From positions 1 through 6,929 of the forward strand of contig CACZPB010000097.1 in the NCBI GenBank assembly GCA_902782905.1: a DNA stretch of 6,929 nt. Direction: 5' to 3'. The notes beneath the pieces are model-generated. The model saw only the letters and a list, made by a program, of their open reading frames with translations. It searched no databases and was not told where the DNA came from. The translations under genes were made by a program, and so were the position numbers. Positions 1 through 5,984 of this stretch are shown here, piece by piece; positions within the stretch are counted from its first letter, which is position 1, and every line of letters starts with the position of its first letter. Origin of the DNA: an uncultured bacterium. Lineage in GTDB: Bacteria > Cyanobacteriota > Vampirovibrionia > Gastranaerophilales > Gastranaerophilaceae.

Positions 1-140
1 AAAATATTTTATCTAAGTCATTAGGTTCTAAATCTCCGTTAAACGCAGCAAATGCAACAATAGAAGCTTTAAAAGCATTGACTCCGTTCAATGACGTTGC
101 TAAAAAACGTGGTTTGACAATGGCTGAATTATTAAACTAG
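1..140 (+). CDS. rpsE: 30S ribosomal protein S5, C-terminal part (cut by window edge)
   Basis: This is the last 45 codons of ribosomal protein S5, read from base 3 to the TAG at 138-140; the rest lies outside the window. The visible tail runs NILSKSLGSKSPLNAANATI and ends KKRGLTMAELLN. It matches the S5 C-terminal domain pattern, in which a K-[ST]-x-G-S segment is followed by N-x-x-x-A-T-x-x-A-L-x-x-L. S5 is a small-subunit protein that helps translational accuracy and lies near the mRNA entry site. It is followed after 57 bp by rpmD, which is the normal spc-operon order (rpsE-rpmD-rplO-secY), and the gene order supports the call as strongly as the sequence does. I see nothing abnormal in the visible part. 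Confidence 0.93.
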   Translation, partial: NILSKSLGSKSPLNAANATIEALKALTPFNDVAKKRGLTMAELLN

Positions 141-197
141 TCGGCTATTTTAAGTTAAGTACGAATTGAAATAAAATAATATATAAGGAATAAAAAA

Positions 198-398
198 ATG
201 GCAAAGACAGCAAATAAAACAAATAAAAAATTACAAATCAAGCTTGTAAAAAGCTTAATCGGCTGCTCAGAAGCACAACGTAAAGTTGCGAAAGCTTTGG
301 GCTTCACCAAAAAAGATCAAGTTGTTGAACACGACAACTCACCTGTAATCAAAGGTATGATTAACAAGATTTCACACTTGTTGGAAGTTACTGAATAA
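198..398 (+). CDS. rpmD: 50S ribosomal protein L30
   Basis: A 66-residue basic protein with the bacterial L30 layout. It has a first beta strand (LQIKLVKSLIGCSE), a helix (AQRKVAKALGF) and the conserved VVEHDNSPVIKGMINKISHLLEV block, where family members usually show V-x-x-x-D-[TN]-P-x-[IV]-[RK]-G-M-[IL]. L30 is a small protein of the large ribosomal subunit. It is slightly longer than the common 58-60 residues because of a lysine/asparagine-rich N-terminus (MAKTANKTNKK). The start is supported by a Shine-Dalgarno AAGGA at 185-189, 8 nt before the ATG. It sits between rpsE and rplO, with 21 bp to rplO, in an evident operon. As far as I know, L30 is usually missing from photosynthetic cyanobacteria and plastids, so its presence matters for placing the organism. 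Confidence 0.95.
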   Translation: MAKTANKTNKKLQIKLVKSLIGCSEAQRKVAKALGFTKKDQVVEHDNSPVIKGMINKISHLLEVTE

Positions 399-419
399 TA
401 AAGAAAGAAGGATAATAAA

Positions 420-872
420 ATGGCAGACAGAATTAATATAGAAGATTTAAGACCTGCTGAAGGCGCTACCAAGAAAACTGTTAGAGTAGGTCGCGGACGT
501 TCTTCAGGATGCGGTAAAACATCAAGCCGCGGTCATAACGGTGAAGGTCAAAGATCAGGCAGAACTTCAAAAAGAGGTTTTGAAGGCGGACAAATGCCTG
601 CATACAGAAGACTTCCAAAATTGAAAGGCTTCCAAATAATTAACAAAATTAATTATGCGGCAATCAATGTAGGAAGACTTGAAGCTCTTAATTTAGACGA
701 GATTTCTCTTGAAACATTGAAAAAAGCAAGAAAAGTTCATCCTTCAAGCGAAGGTTTGAGAATTCTTGGTAACGGTGAAATCAAGAAAGCTCTTAATATT
801 AAGGCTAATTACGTAACTCCTTCTGCTAAAGAAAAAATCGAAGCAGCAGGCGGTAAAATTGAGTTAGTGTAA
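420..872 (+). CDS. rplO: 50S ribosomal protein L15
   Basis: A 150-residue protein of normal L15 length. The N-terminal third is the glycine/arginine-rich extension that threads into the 23S rRNA core (RVGRGRSSGCGKTSSRGHNG, about residues 22-41). It is followed by the hallmark GFEGGQMPAYRRLPKLKGF from residue 53. The C-terminal globular domain ends with the family signature I-K-K-A-L-N-I-K-A, then S-A-K-E-K-I-E-A-A-G-G at about 135-145. L15 is a late-assembly protein of the large subunit. The start is supported by AAGGA at 408-412, 7 nt before the ATG. Unlike the compact rpsE-rpmD-rplO spacing, the gap to secY is long (143 bp) and filled by an inverted repeat, described separately. Confidence 0.97.
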   Translation: MADRINIEDLRPAEGATKKTVRVGRGRSSGCGKTSSRGHNGEGQRSGRTSKRGFEGGQMPAYRRLPKLKGFQIINKINYAAINVGRLEALNLDEISLETLKKARKVHPSSEGLRILGNGEIKKALNIKANYVTPSAKEKIEAAGGKIELV

Positions 873-880
873 AAATTACT

Positions 881-983
881 AAGGCACTAGGGCACTAAGG
901 CAGTAGGAATATAATAAAGTATTAATTACTATGTATGTTAATAACAAACTTAGTGCCTTACTATCTTAGTGCCCTAGTGTCTT
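881..983. repeat. Octamer-based inverted repeat between rplO and secY
   Basis: Two 26-nt arms (881-906 and 958-983) flank a 51-nt AT-rich loop. As RNA, 22 of the 26 positions form Watson-Crick pairs, 3 form G-U pairs and 1 is mismatched. Each arm is built from near-identical 8-mers in tandem. The left arm has aggcacta, gggcacta, aggcagta (882-905). The right side has ttagtgcc, ttactatc, ttagtgcc, ctagtgtc (950-981), so the unit is YTAGTGCC or its complement. Bases 881-889 also pair exactly with 951-959, so a second, shifted hairpin is possible. It is transcribed as part of the operon. The run after the right arm (tttatt) is a poor terminator tail, so partial attenuation, mRNA processing or a mobile palindromic repeat are all possible. 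The structure is seen; the function is not known. Confidence 0.8.
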
Positions 984-1015
984 TATTAAACAAATTAAAT
1001 AAGAGGAAATATAAA

Positions 1016-2356
1016 ATGACAGGAATGAGAATGCCTACAACGGCAGATTTGATGTCAATGTGGAACGCTTCCGGCTTGAAAGAAAAATTGATTTTTACTT
1101 TCGGCATGATTGCACTTTTCCGTCTTGGTATTTGCTTGCCGTTATTTGGTATAAATAATCAGTTTTTCCAAACCATTATTAACTCTAATAATGGTAACAA
1201 TATTATCGGGTTCTTAGATTTGTTCTCAGGCGGTGCGCTTAGAAATATTTCTATTTTTGCTTTAGGCATCGGACCTTATATTACATCATCAATTATAATT
1301 CAGTTGATGGCTGTAATTATTCCTTCGTTGGAAAAACTTCAGAAAGAAGAAGGTGAAGCGGGCAGAAGAAAACTTTCCCAGTATACTCGTGTATTTACGG
1401 TTATACTTGCAGTTTTTCAATCAATAATTTTTGTTGCGTATTTGGCTCACCTGAAAGGTTCTATTGTGGCAGGAATTAATCCTACTATGGTTTACATTTC
1501 ATCTGTTGTAAGCTTAACAGCGGGTTCTGTTCTTGTTATGTGGTTGTCTGAACTTATTACAGAAAAAGGAATCGGAAACGGCGGTTCGTTGATAATCTTT
1601 GCCGGTATCCTAGCGGGTATTCCACTTTATACAGAGAGAACCTCAAATCTATTAACAGCAGAGCCTTCCCTGACTTGGAACTTTATTTTATTGATGATAA
1701 TTTTCTTTATAACAATGATTTTCATTGTTATTATGCAAGAAGCTGTGAGAAAAGTTATAATTGTTAATCCGAAAAGACAGGTTGGTAATAAAGTTTACGG
1801 CGGAGTTAACACATTTATTCCGTTCAAACTAAACCCTGGTGGTGTTATGCCGATTATCTTTGCGATTGCAATACTTCTTTTCCCATCAACGGTTTTGAGT
1901 CTTGTTGGTCAGGCAAATTTAACAGGTACTGCCGGAACTATATTTTTCTGGTTAAATAAAATTTTTAATCCGAGCGGTGCAACATACTATGTTATATATT
2001 TCTTGATGATTGTTGCTCTGACATTCTTCTACGCTTCAATAATGCCCAATATGCAGCCAAAAGAAATTGCCGATAATCTAAAAAAATACGGTTCATCAAT
2101 TCCGGGGGTTAAACCTGGGAGACCTACTGCTGAAGCTCTGGATAAAATTTTAACTAAGACAACATTTATCGGAGCGATAGCACTCGGTTTAATTGCCTTA
2201 GTACCTGCGTTTGCAAGTTATGCAACAAAGATAACTACATTCCAAGGTATTGGTGCTACATCTCTAATCATCATGGTCGGTGTTGCTCTCGATTTGATAA
2301 ATCAGATTAGAACACACTTGCTTGCAAGAAACTATGAAACGTTCTTGAAAGATTAG
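1016..2356 (+). CDS. secY: Protein translocase subunit SecY
   Basis: A 446-residue polytopic membrane protein, the pore subunit of the SecYEG translocon, with about ten hydrophobic segments. Family landmarks are the early cytoplasmic loop PSLEKLQKEEGEAGRR (residues 103-118), the large cytoplasmic loop NPKRQVGNKVYGG from residue 251 followed by NPGGVMPIIFA, and NLKKYGSSIPGVKPGRPT from residue 354, preceding a transmembrane segment. The last two loops hold the basic residues that contact SecA and ribosomes in this family. I chose ATG 1016 because GAGG (1003-1006) lies 9 nt upstream and the protein then begins MTGMRMPTTADLMSMW, a normal SecY N-terminus. A longer in-frame start at 935 would run through the inverted repeat. 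The gene is last in the operon here: a terminator follows instead of adk, map or infA. Confidence 0.97.
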   Translation: MTGMRMPTTADLMSMWNASGLKEKLIFTFGMIALFRLGICLPLFGINNQFFQTIINSNNGNNIIGFLDLFSGGALRNISIFALGIGPYITSSIIIQLMAVIIPSLEKLQKEEGEAGRRKLSQYTRVFTVILAVFQSIIFVAYLAHLKGSIVAGINPTMVYISSVVSLTAGSVLVMWLSELITEKGIGNGGSLIIFAGILAGIPLYTERTSNLLTAEPSLTWNFILLMIIFFITMIFIVIMQEAVRKVIIVNPKRQVGNKVYGGVNTFIPFKLNPGGVMPIIFAIAILLFPSTVLSLVGQANLTGTAGTIFFWLNKIFNPSGATYYVIYFLMIVALTFFYASIMPNMQPKEIADNLKKYGSSIPGVKPGRPTAEALDKILTKTTFIGAIALGLIALVPAFASYATKITTFQGIGATSLIIMVGVALDLINQIRTHLLARNYETFLKD

Positions 2357-2382
2357 CGGGTAAATATATAGATGACAGATAC

Positions 2383-2415
2383 AAAAGAGGCGCAGCCGCA
2401 GGCTGCGCCTCTTTT
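2383..2415. terminator. Bidirectional intrinsic terminator between secY and the pnuC-like gene
   Basis: A perfect 15-bp stem (2383-2397 with 2401-2415) closes a 3-nt GCA loop. The core is GC-rich (gaggcgcagcc) and flanked by AAAA on the left and TTTT on the right. Because the A and T tracts are symmetrical, it can terminate in both directions. It lies 26 bp past the secY stop and 6 bp past the stop of the converging - strand gene. Its position between two convergent 3' ends fits a shared terminator. Confidence 0.9.
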
Positions 2416-2421
2416 ATCCGA

Positions 2422-3093
2422 TTAATTTTTTGTTTCTTTCTTCCAAATAAAATAAAAATAGAAAGCTAATAGAGAGTAGGCTGCCCACATTATAACAGTA
2501 GAATAAACTCTTACTCCGCTAAATGCAATTTGCAGCCACATAACAAAAGATAAAAGATTTACGCCAATCCAAACAATCCATTGTTCCAGAGCTCTCCTTA
2601 CCGTAAGATACATTCCAAGTATTGAGAAAACAGTGGTAAATCCGTCGATTATCGGACTTTTATCTCCTAGGTGTGCCAGAACAATAATAGTTATTATTGA
2701 GATAAAAAATGTTAATAAAAACATCAAAAGCCACTCTTTTTTAGGCAGTGAAATTTTTATGATTTCTGACTTATTATCTTTCAAGTGACGATTCCATTGG
2801 AAAAAACCAAGAATTTGCATAGGAACATAATATCCTGCATAAAGGATTAAGTTCCCCCAAAGTGCGCTTTGAAACGACAGGTATGAGTATATTGCAGAAC
2901 CGCAAACCCCTATCAAATAGCATGCAGGAATACCTTTACCGGCAAGTATTGTGTATGTAATTCCGCAAAAGGCAGAAATAAGAGCCAGCGGGGAATCTTT
3001 CATTATTATTGCATTCGCAAAAAGAATAATATATACAAATGTGAAGCCTGCAAGTTCAATTTTATCAGTTGTTTTTAATTTATCAATATTCAT
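2422..3093 (-). CDS. pnuC: PnuC-family nicotinamide riboside/vitamin transporter
   Basis: A 223-residue integral membrane protein with about seven hydrophobic segments, the normal size for PnuC transporters, which import nicotinamide riboside or related vitamins by facilitated diffusion followed by metabolic trapping. Family motifs seen are YYVPMQILGFFQW (residues 88-100), corresponding to the usual Y-x-P-M-Q-x-x-G-x-x-x-W, and D150-G-F-T-T-V-F-S-I-L-G-M-Y followed by R-R-A-L-E170-Q-W172-I-V-W175-I-G-V-N179, the substrate-pocket region. PnuT (thiamine) and PnuX (riboflavin) paralogs look alike, and no NAD or thiamine gene is nearby, so the substrate is not settled. The gene converges on secY and diverges from the 3118 gene. 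No Shine-Dalgarno is visible before the ATG at 3093, and the 24-bp gap leaves no room for a riboswitch leader. Confidence 0.85.
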   Translation of the reverse strand: MNIDKLKTTDKIELAGFTFVYIILFANAIIMKDSPLALISAFCGITYTILAGKGIPACYLIGVCGSAIYSYLSFQSALWGNLILYAGYYVPMQILGFFQWNRHLKDNKSEIIKISLPKKEWLLMFLLTFFISIITIIVLAHLGDKSPIIDGFTTVFSILGMYLTVRRALEQWIVWIGVNLLSFVMWLQIAFSGVRVYSTVIMWAAYSLLAFYFYFIWKKETKN

Positions 3094-3117
3094 ATTTATG
3101 TTATCTTATAAAAAAAG

Positions 3118-4140
3118 ATGAAAGTAAATTCTCAAAGGGATATCTCATTCAAAAGTATTTATACGAATCGCGCCGTAAAAAAGGGTCTGGAATTTGCATC
3201 CGATTATGGAGCACTTTTTGCTGCGACGGCATCTGTGGGGTTTTCAATGGCGCGTCCGCTTGCAATTTGGATGACACCAAAAACAGAACGTGAAAATAGG
3301 GCTCTTGCTGTATCAAAGTCTCTTTCTTCGAGCTTTACCGGATTTATTTTAGCGTTCGGGCTTTCTGTTCCTTTGGGAAAGTCCATAAGTAAAATCGACA
3401 AACACCCTGAAAAATTCTTAAGTGCTTCGAGCTTAGAGCATTATAAAGGTTCTTTCAATAATATAAGAAATTCAAAAGCGTATGAGTTTGGGACACAGCT
3501 TTTTAAACTGGGCTTAGGAGCTTTGGTTGCTATTCCGAAATCTGTGATTGTTGCAGCAGGAGTCCCCTATATTGCCAAAAAACTTTTTATTCAAAAAAAT
3601 GAATATGTTTTGAAAAGTGATGACTCAATGAATTTAAACAACAAGAATAAAGATAGTGCAGTTATGTTCAAAGCGAGACCTACGGAAAAAATTGCCAGAG
3701 GTATAGGTAAAATACTGGATAAAAAATGGTTTATGGAGTTTGCGGATAAATACAAAGATACAAATTTCCCTATGCATATTGCAGCTATTACTGATACAAT
3801 AGCAACTTTATCTTTTTTGAATCAAATTAACAAGAAAAAAACGATAGAAGAAAATAGAAAAAAGACTCTTATGTATAATGCTTCAATTTCAACAGGACTT
3901 TGTATTGCAGGAAGTTATATAACAGATAAAATTCTGGATAAACCGACACAAAAATTTATTGAAAAATATAAACGCGTAAATCAAAACGATAAAAATGTCG
4001 CAAAACAGATACAGGGAATAAAGATTGTGAAACCCTTGCTAATTCTGGGTTCTATATATTATCTTATTATACCTTTTATCTCAACCTTTCTGGCAGAAAG
4101 AACAAAAAATCACAACAACAAAAACATTGAAAAACTTTGA
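3118..4140 (+). CDS. Uncharacterised membrane protein with internal tandem duplication
   Basis: A 340-residue protein I do not recognise. It is basic, with about six hydrophobic segments (near residues 30-52, 70-90, 130-153, 219-237, 252-272, 304-326). By eye the two halves are related. FKSIYTNR (11-18) matches FKARPTEK (184-191); KTERENR (55-61) matches KTIEENR (241-247); FTGFILAFG (73-81) matches STGLCIAG (258-265); DKHPEKFL (94-101) matches DKPTQKFI (274-281); VPYIAKKL (149-156) matches IPFISTFL (318-325). So each half has three membrane segments with the same connecting motifs, which suggests a duplicated membrane domain such as a transporter or scaffold. There is no signal peptide. An in-frame stop at 3109 fixes ATG 3118 as the first ATG, and there is no Shine-Dalgarno before it. 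The stop codon overlaps the promoter of the next gene. Function is unknown. Confidence 0.8.
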   Translation: MKVNSQRDISFKSIYTNRAVKKGLEFASDYGALFAATASVGFSMARPLAIWMTPKTERENRALAVSKSLSSSFTGFILAFGLSVPLGKSISKIDKHPEKFLSASSLEHYKGSFNNIRNSKAYEFGTQLFKLGLGALVAIPKSVIVAAGVPYIAKKLFIQKNEYVLKSDDSMNLNNKNKDSAVMFKARPTEKIARGIGKILDKKWFMEFADKYKDTNFPMHIAAITDTIATLSFLNQINKKKTIEENRKKTLMYNASISTGLCIAGSYITDKILDKPTQKFIEKYKRVNQNDKNVAKQIQGIKIVKPLLILGSIYYLIIPFISTFLAERTKNHNNKNIEKL

Positions 4141-4165
4141 CAAAACGTGCATTATCGGGTAAAAT
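4137..4165 (+). promoter_or_regulatory. Sigma-70 type promoter of the acyl-CoA synthetase gene
   Basis: The -35 box TTGACA (4137-4142) is perfect, the spacer is 17 nt, and the -10 box TAAAAT (4160-4165) matches five of six consensus positions. Transcription would begin near 4172, giving a leader of roughly 46 nt before the ATG at 4218. The -35 box overlaps the TGA stop (4138-4140) of the preceding gene, so the synthetase can be expressed independently of it. No operator-like palindrome is evident around it. Confidence 0.75.
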
Positions 4166-4217
4166 GGTCTTGGAGTTAAGAATTTGTTTAGTGTTTGTAT
4201 AAAAAAAGGGGTTAAGT

Positions 4218-5897
4218 ATGGAGTATAAAAATAAGAACATCTTATCAATTTTGGATTACAAAACAAACGATTTTGATGACAAAGTTGCGCTCGGGATAAA
4301 GACCCAGTTGGGCTGGAAAGAATTGACTTATCACGGCTTAGGGCTTTTATCCAGAAAAATTGCAACATACCTTATTAACGATTTAGGAATTGAAAAAGGC
4401 GAGACAATGGCAATTTTGTCCGAGTCAAAGCCGGAATTTGGAGCTTGTGTTTTTGCCTCTGTGCTTACAGGCATGATTACGGTTCCTTTGGATATAAAAT
4501 TAACCAAGTATGAGCTTCGTTCAATATTATTAGACTGTGCTCCGTCATTGATTTTTGTATCACAACATTATTTGGATATGGCAAAAATGTTGCAGCAGGA
4601 AGTTCCTTCACTCAAGCATATTATTGTGTTAGACGAGCATGCTCATAACGAAGGACTTGTGAATATTTATGATTTGCCTGACAATTATAAGGCTAAGTGG
4701 AGAATAAGAAGCCAAAAAGATACGGCATTGATTATTTATACATCAGGTACAACGGGTGCTCCAAAAGGTGTAGAAATTTCATTTAAGAATATGACAAGCC
4801 AACTGATTGACCTTTTAGATCCGCTTGATGAAATTTTGGGTGAGAAAAAAGGTATAAATGTGCTATCAATACTCCCGATGAACCATTTGTTTGAAATGAC
4901 GGTCGGTTTTTCAACATTCTTAAGCTTTGGCTGCTCAATTTATTATACGCAAAGTCTTAAGCCAAAAGACATATTGGGGATAATGACAGCTAAGCAAATC
5001 GGGTTTATGATTGTAGTTCCTGCATTTTTGAAATTGTTGAAAACATCAATCGAGAATGAACTTAAAAATTCACCGAAAATTAAGCAGCTTATGTTTAAAC
5101 TACTTTATCATACAGCAAAATTTTTACCGTTTTATTCTATAAAGAAAATGATGTTCAAGCCAATTCATGACAAGTTTGGCGGTAAATTCATGGGGTGTAT
5201 TTCCGGTGGTGCTCCCTTAGATATTGAGGTGGGAAGATTTTTTGAAAGAATCGGTATTAAAGTATATCAAGGTTACGGACTTTCTGAAACGAGCCCTGTT
5301 GTTTCAGTTAATACAGACAAGCGTCACGTTTTGGCGTCAGTCGGAAGACCGCTTAGACATTTTGAAGCAAAAATAGATCCTGAAACAGGCGAACTATTTT
5401 TGCGCTCACCTTCTGTAATGAAAGGGTATCATAATATGCCTGAATTGACAGCGCAAGTTATTGATTCGGAAGGATGGCTGCATACAGGCGATATAGCAAA
5501 AATTGACAAAGACGGTCATTTGTATATAACCGGCAGAATTAAGAACATGATTGTATTATCCGGAGGAAAGAAAGTATTTTCGGAAGAAGTCGAGGCTGTC
5601 CTTGAGAAGAGTGAATATTTAGCTGAAGTGTGTGTATTTGGTGCTTCCCGTACTTTTGGGGCAAAAGACGGTACAGAAGAAGTTGTTGCCGTAGTTGTTC
5701 CCAAAGAGCATTTGTATAATGAGCATACGGATGAGGAGATTGACAAGATGGTTAGGGCAGATATAAAAAATCATCTTTTGAGATTGACTGCATATAAACG
5801 TCCTGTCAATATTATAATCCAGCGAGAACCGCTTCCGAAAACGACAACAAGAAAGATTAAGAGAAAAGAGGTAAAAGAGCTTGTTGGTGCTATATAA
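4218..5897 (+). CDS. AMP-forming long-chain acyl-CoA (or acyl-ACP) synthetase
   Basis: A 559-residue adenylate-forming enzyme that activates a fatty acid with ATP and passes the acyl group to CoA or ACP. Motifs in order are the P-loop-like TSGTTGAPKG (residues 175-184), the acyl/adenylate motif GYGLSETSP (352-360), GWLHTGD with the ribose-binding Asp425, GRIKNMIVLSGGKKV with Arg440, and the C-terminal catalytic-lysine motif PKTTTRKIKRKEV with Lys546. The residue before that lysine is Arg545, where many relatives have Gly. The length fits FadD-like enzymes and is shorter than cyanobacterial Aas (around 650-700 residues). The start is supported by AAGGGG (4206-4211), 6 nt before the ATG. There is no signal peptide, so it is probably cytosolic or membrane-associated. 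Acyl-CoA versus acyl-ACP specificity cannot be read from sequence; the neighbouring acyl-ACP thioesterase keeps a recycling role open. Confidence 0.9.
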   Translation: MEYKNKNILSILDYKTNDFDDKVALGIKTQLGWKELTYHGLGLLSRKIATYLINDLGIEKGETMAILSESKPEFGACVFASVLTGMITVPLDIKLTKYELRSILLDCAPSLIFVSQHYLDMAKMLQQEVPSLKHIIVLDEHAHNEGLVNIYDLPDNYKAKWRIRSQKDTALIIYTSGTTGAPKGVEISFKNMTSQLIDLLDPLDEILGEKKGINVLSILPMNHLFEMTVGFSTFLSFGCSIYYTQSLKPKDILGIMTAKQIGFMIVVPAFLKLLKTSIENELKNSPKIKQLMFKLLYHTAKFLPFYSIKKMMFKPIHDKFGGKFMGCISGGAPLDIEVGRFFERIGIKVYQGYGLSETSPVVSVNTDKRHVLASVGRPLRHFEAKIDPETGELFLRSPSVMKGYHNMPELTAQVIDSEGWLHTGDIAKIDKDGHLYITGRIKNMIVLSGGKKVFSEEVEAVLEKSEYLAEVCVFGASRTFGAKDGTEEVVAVVVPKEHLYNEHTDEEIDKMVRADIKNHLLRLTAYKRPVNIIIQREPLPKTTTRKIKRKEVKELVGAI

Positions 5898-5910
5898 AAA
5901 TGTTTAAATG

Positions 5911-5955
5911 AAAGTGGCGGCAAAGTTTTTATAAAAACTTTGCCGCCACTTTTTT
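5911..5955 (+). terminator. Intrinsic terminator after the acyl-CoA synthetase
   Basis: A perfect 20-bp inverted repeat (5911-5930 with 5933-5952) with a minimal 2-base centre (in practice a slightly larger loop) and a T tract running to 5955. The stem has a GTGGCGGC core and A/T-rich ends, so it may also work in reverse. It begins 13 bp after the synthetase stop, separating it from the downstream thioesterase, which therefore needs its own promoter. Confidence 0.88.
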
Positions 5956-5972
5956 AATAAAAAATTTTGCGT

Positions 5973-5978
5973 TATTAT
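5973..5978 (+). promoter_or_regulatory. Candidate -10 box for a leaderless thioesterase mRNA
   Basis: TATTAT matches five of six bases of TATAAT and ends 6 nt before the ATG at 5985, so a start at the usual distance from a -10 box would fall at or within a base of the ATG. The gap 5956-5984 after the terminator contains no Shine-Dalgarno. No convincing -35 box lies 17 nt upstream, where the sequence is the T tract of the terminator, so this is a weak call resting on geometry. Confidence 0.35.
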
Positions 5979-5984
5979 TGAATT

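Noticed and set aside
114..119. TTGACA near the end of rpsE as an internal operon promoter
   Set aside because: No -10-like hexamer lies 16-19 nt downstream (bases around 137-142 are ctagtc); TTGACA here simply encodes Leu-Thr in the reading frame.
935..1015. Longer secY start at ATG 935, adding 27 residues
   Set aside because: The extension is translated from the inverted repeat, has no Shine-Dalgarno, and gives an atypical SecY N-terminus. ATG 1016 has GAGG at good spacing.
2372..2425. Small 17-codon frame starting just after secY
   Set aside because: It is read straight through the terminator hairpin, whose symmetry forces its composition. It has no ribosome binding site.
3094..3200. NAD, TPP or FMN riboswitch controlling the pnuC-like gene
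   Set aside because: The upstream gap is 24 bp and then another gene's coding region; no conserved aptamer core or leader hairpins are visible.
3069..3401. Open frames overlapping the start of the 3118 gene (+ strand from 3069, - strand 3204-3401)
   Set aside because: They overlap the convincing membrane-protein frame, lack ribosome binding sites, and have translations that look like shadow frames.
4081..4368. Minus-strand open frame across the synthetase promoter
   Set aside because: It runs antisense through the end of one gene, a strong + strand promoter and the beginning of the synthetase, and its translation resembles no family I know.
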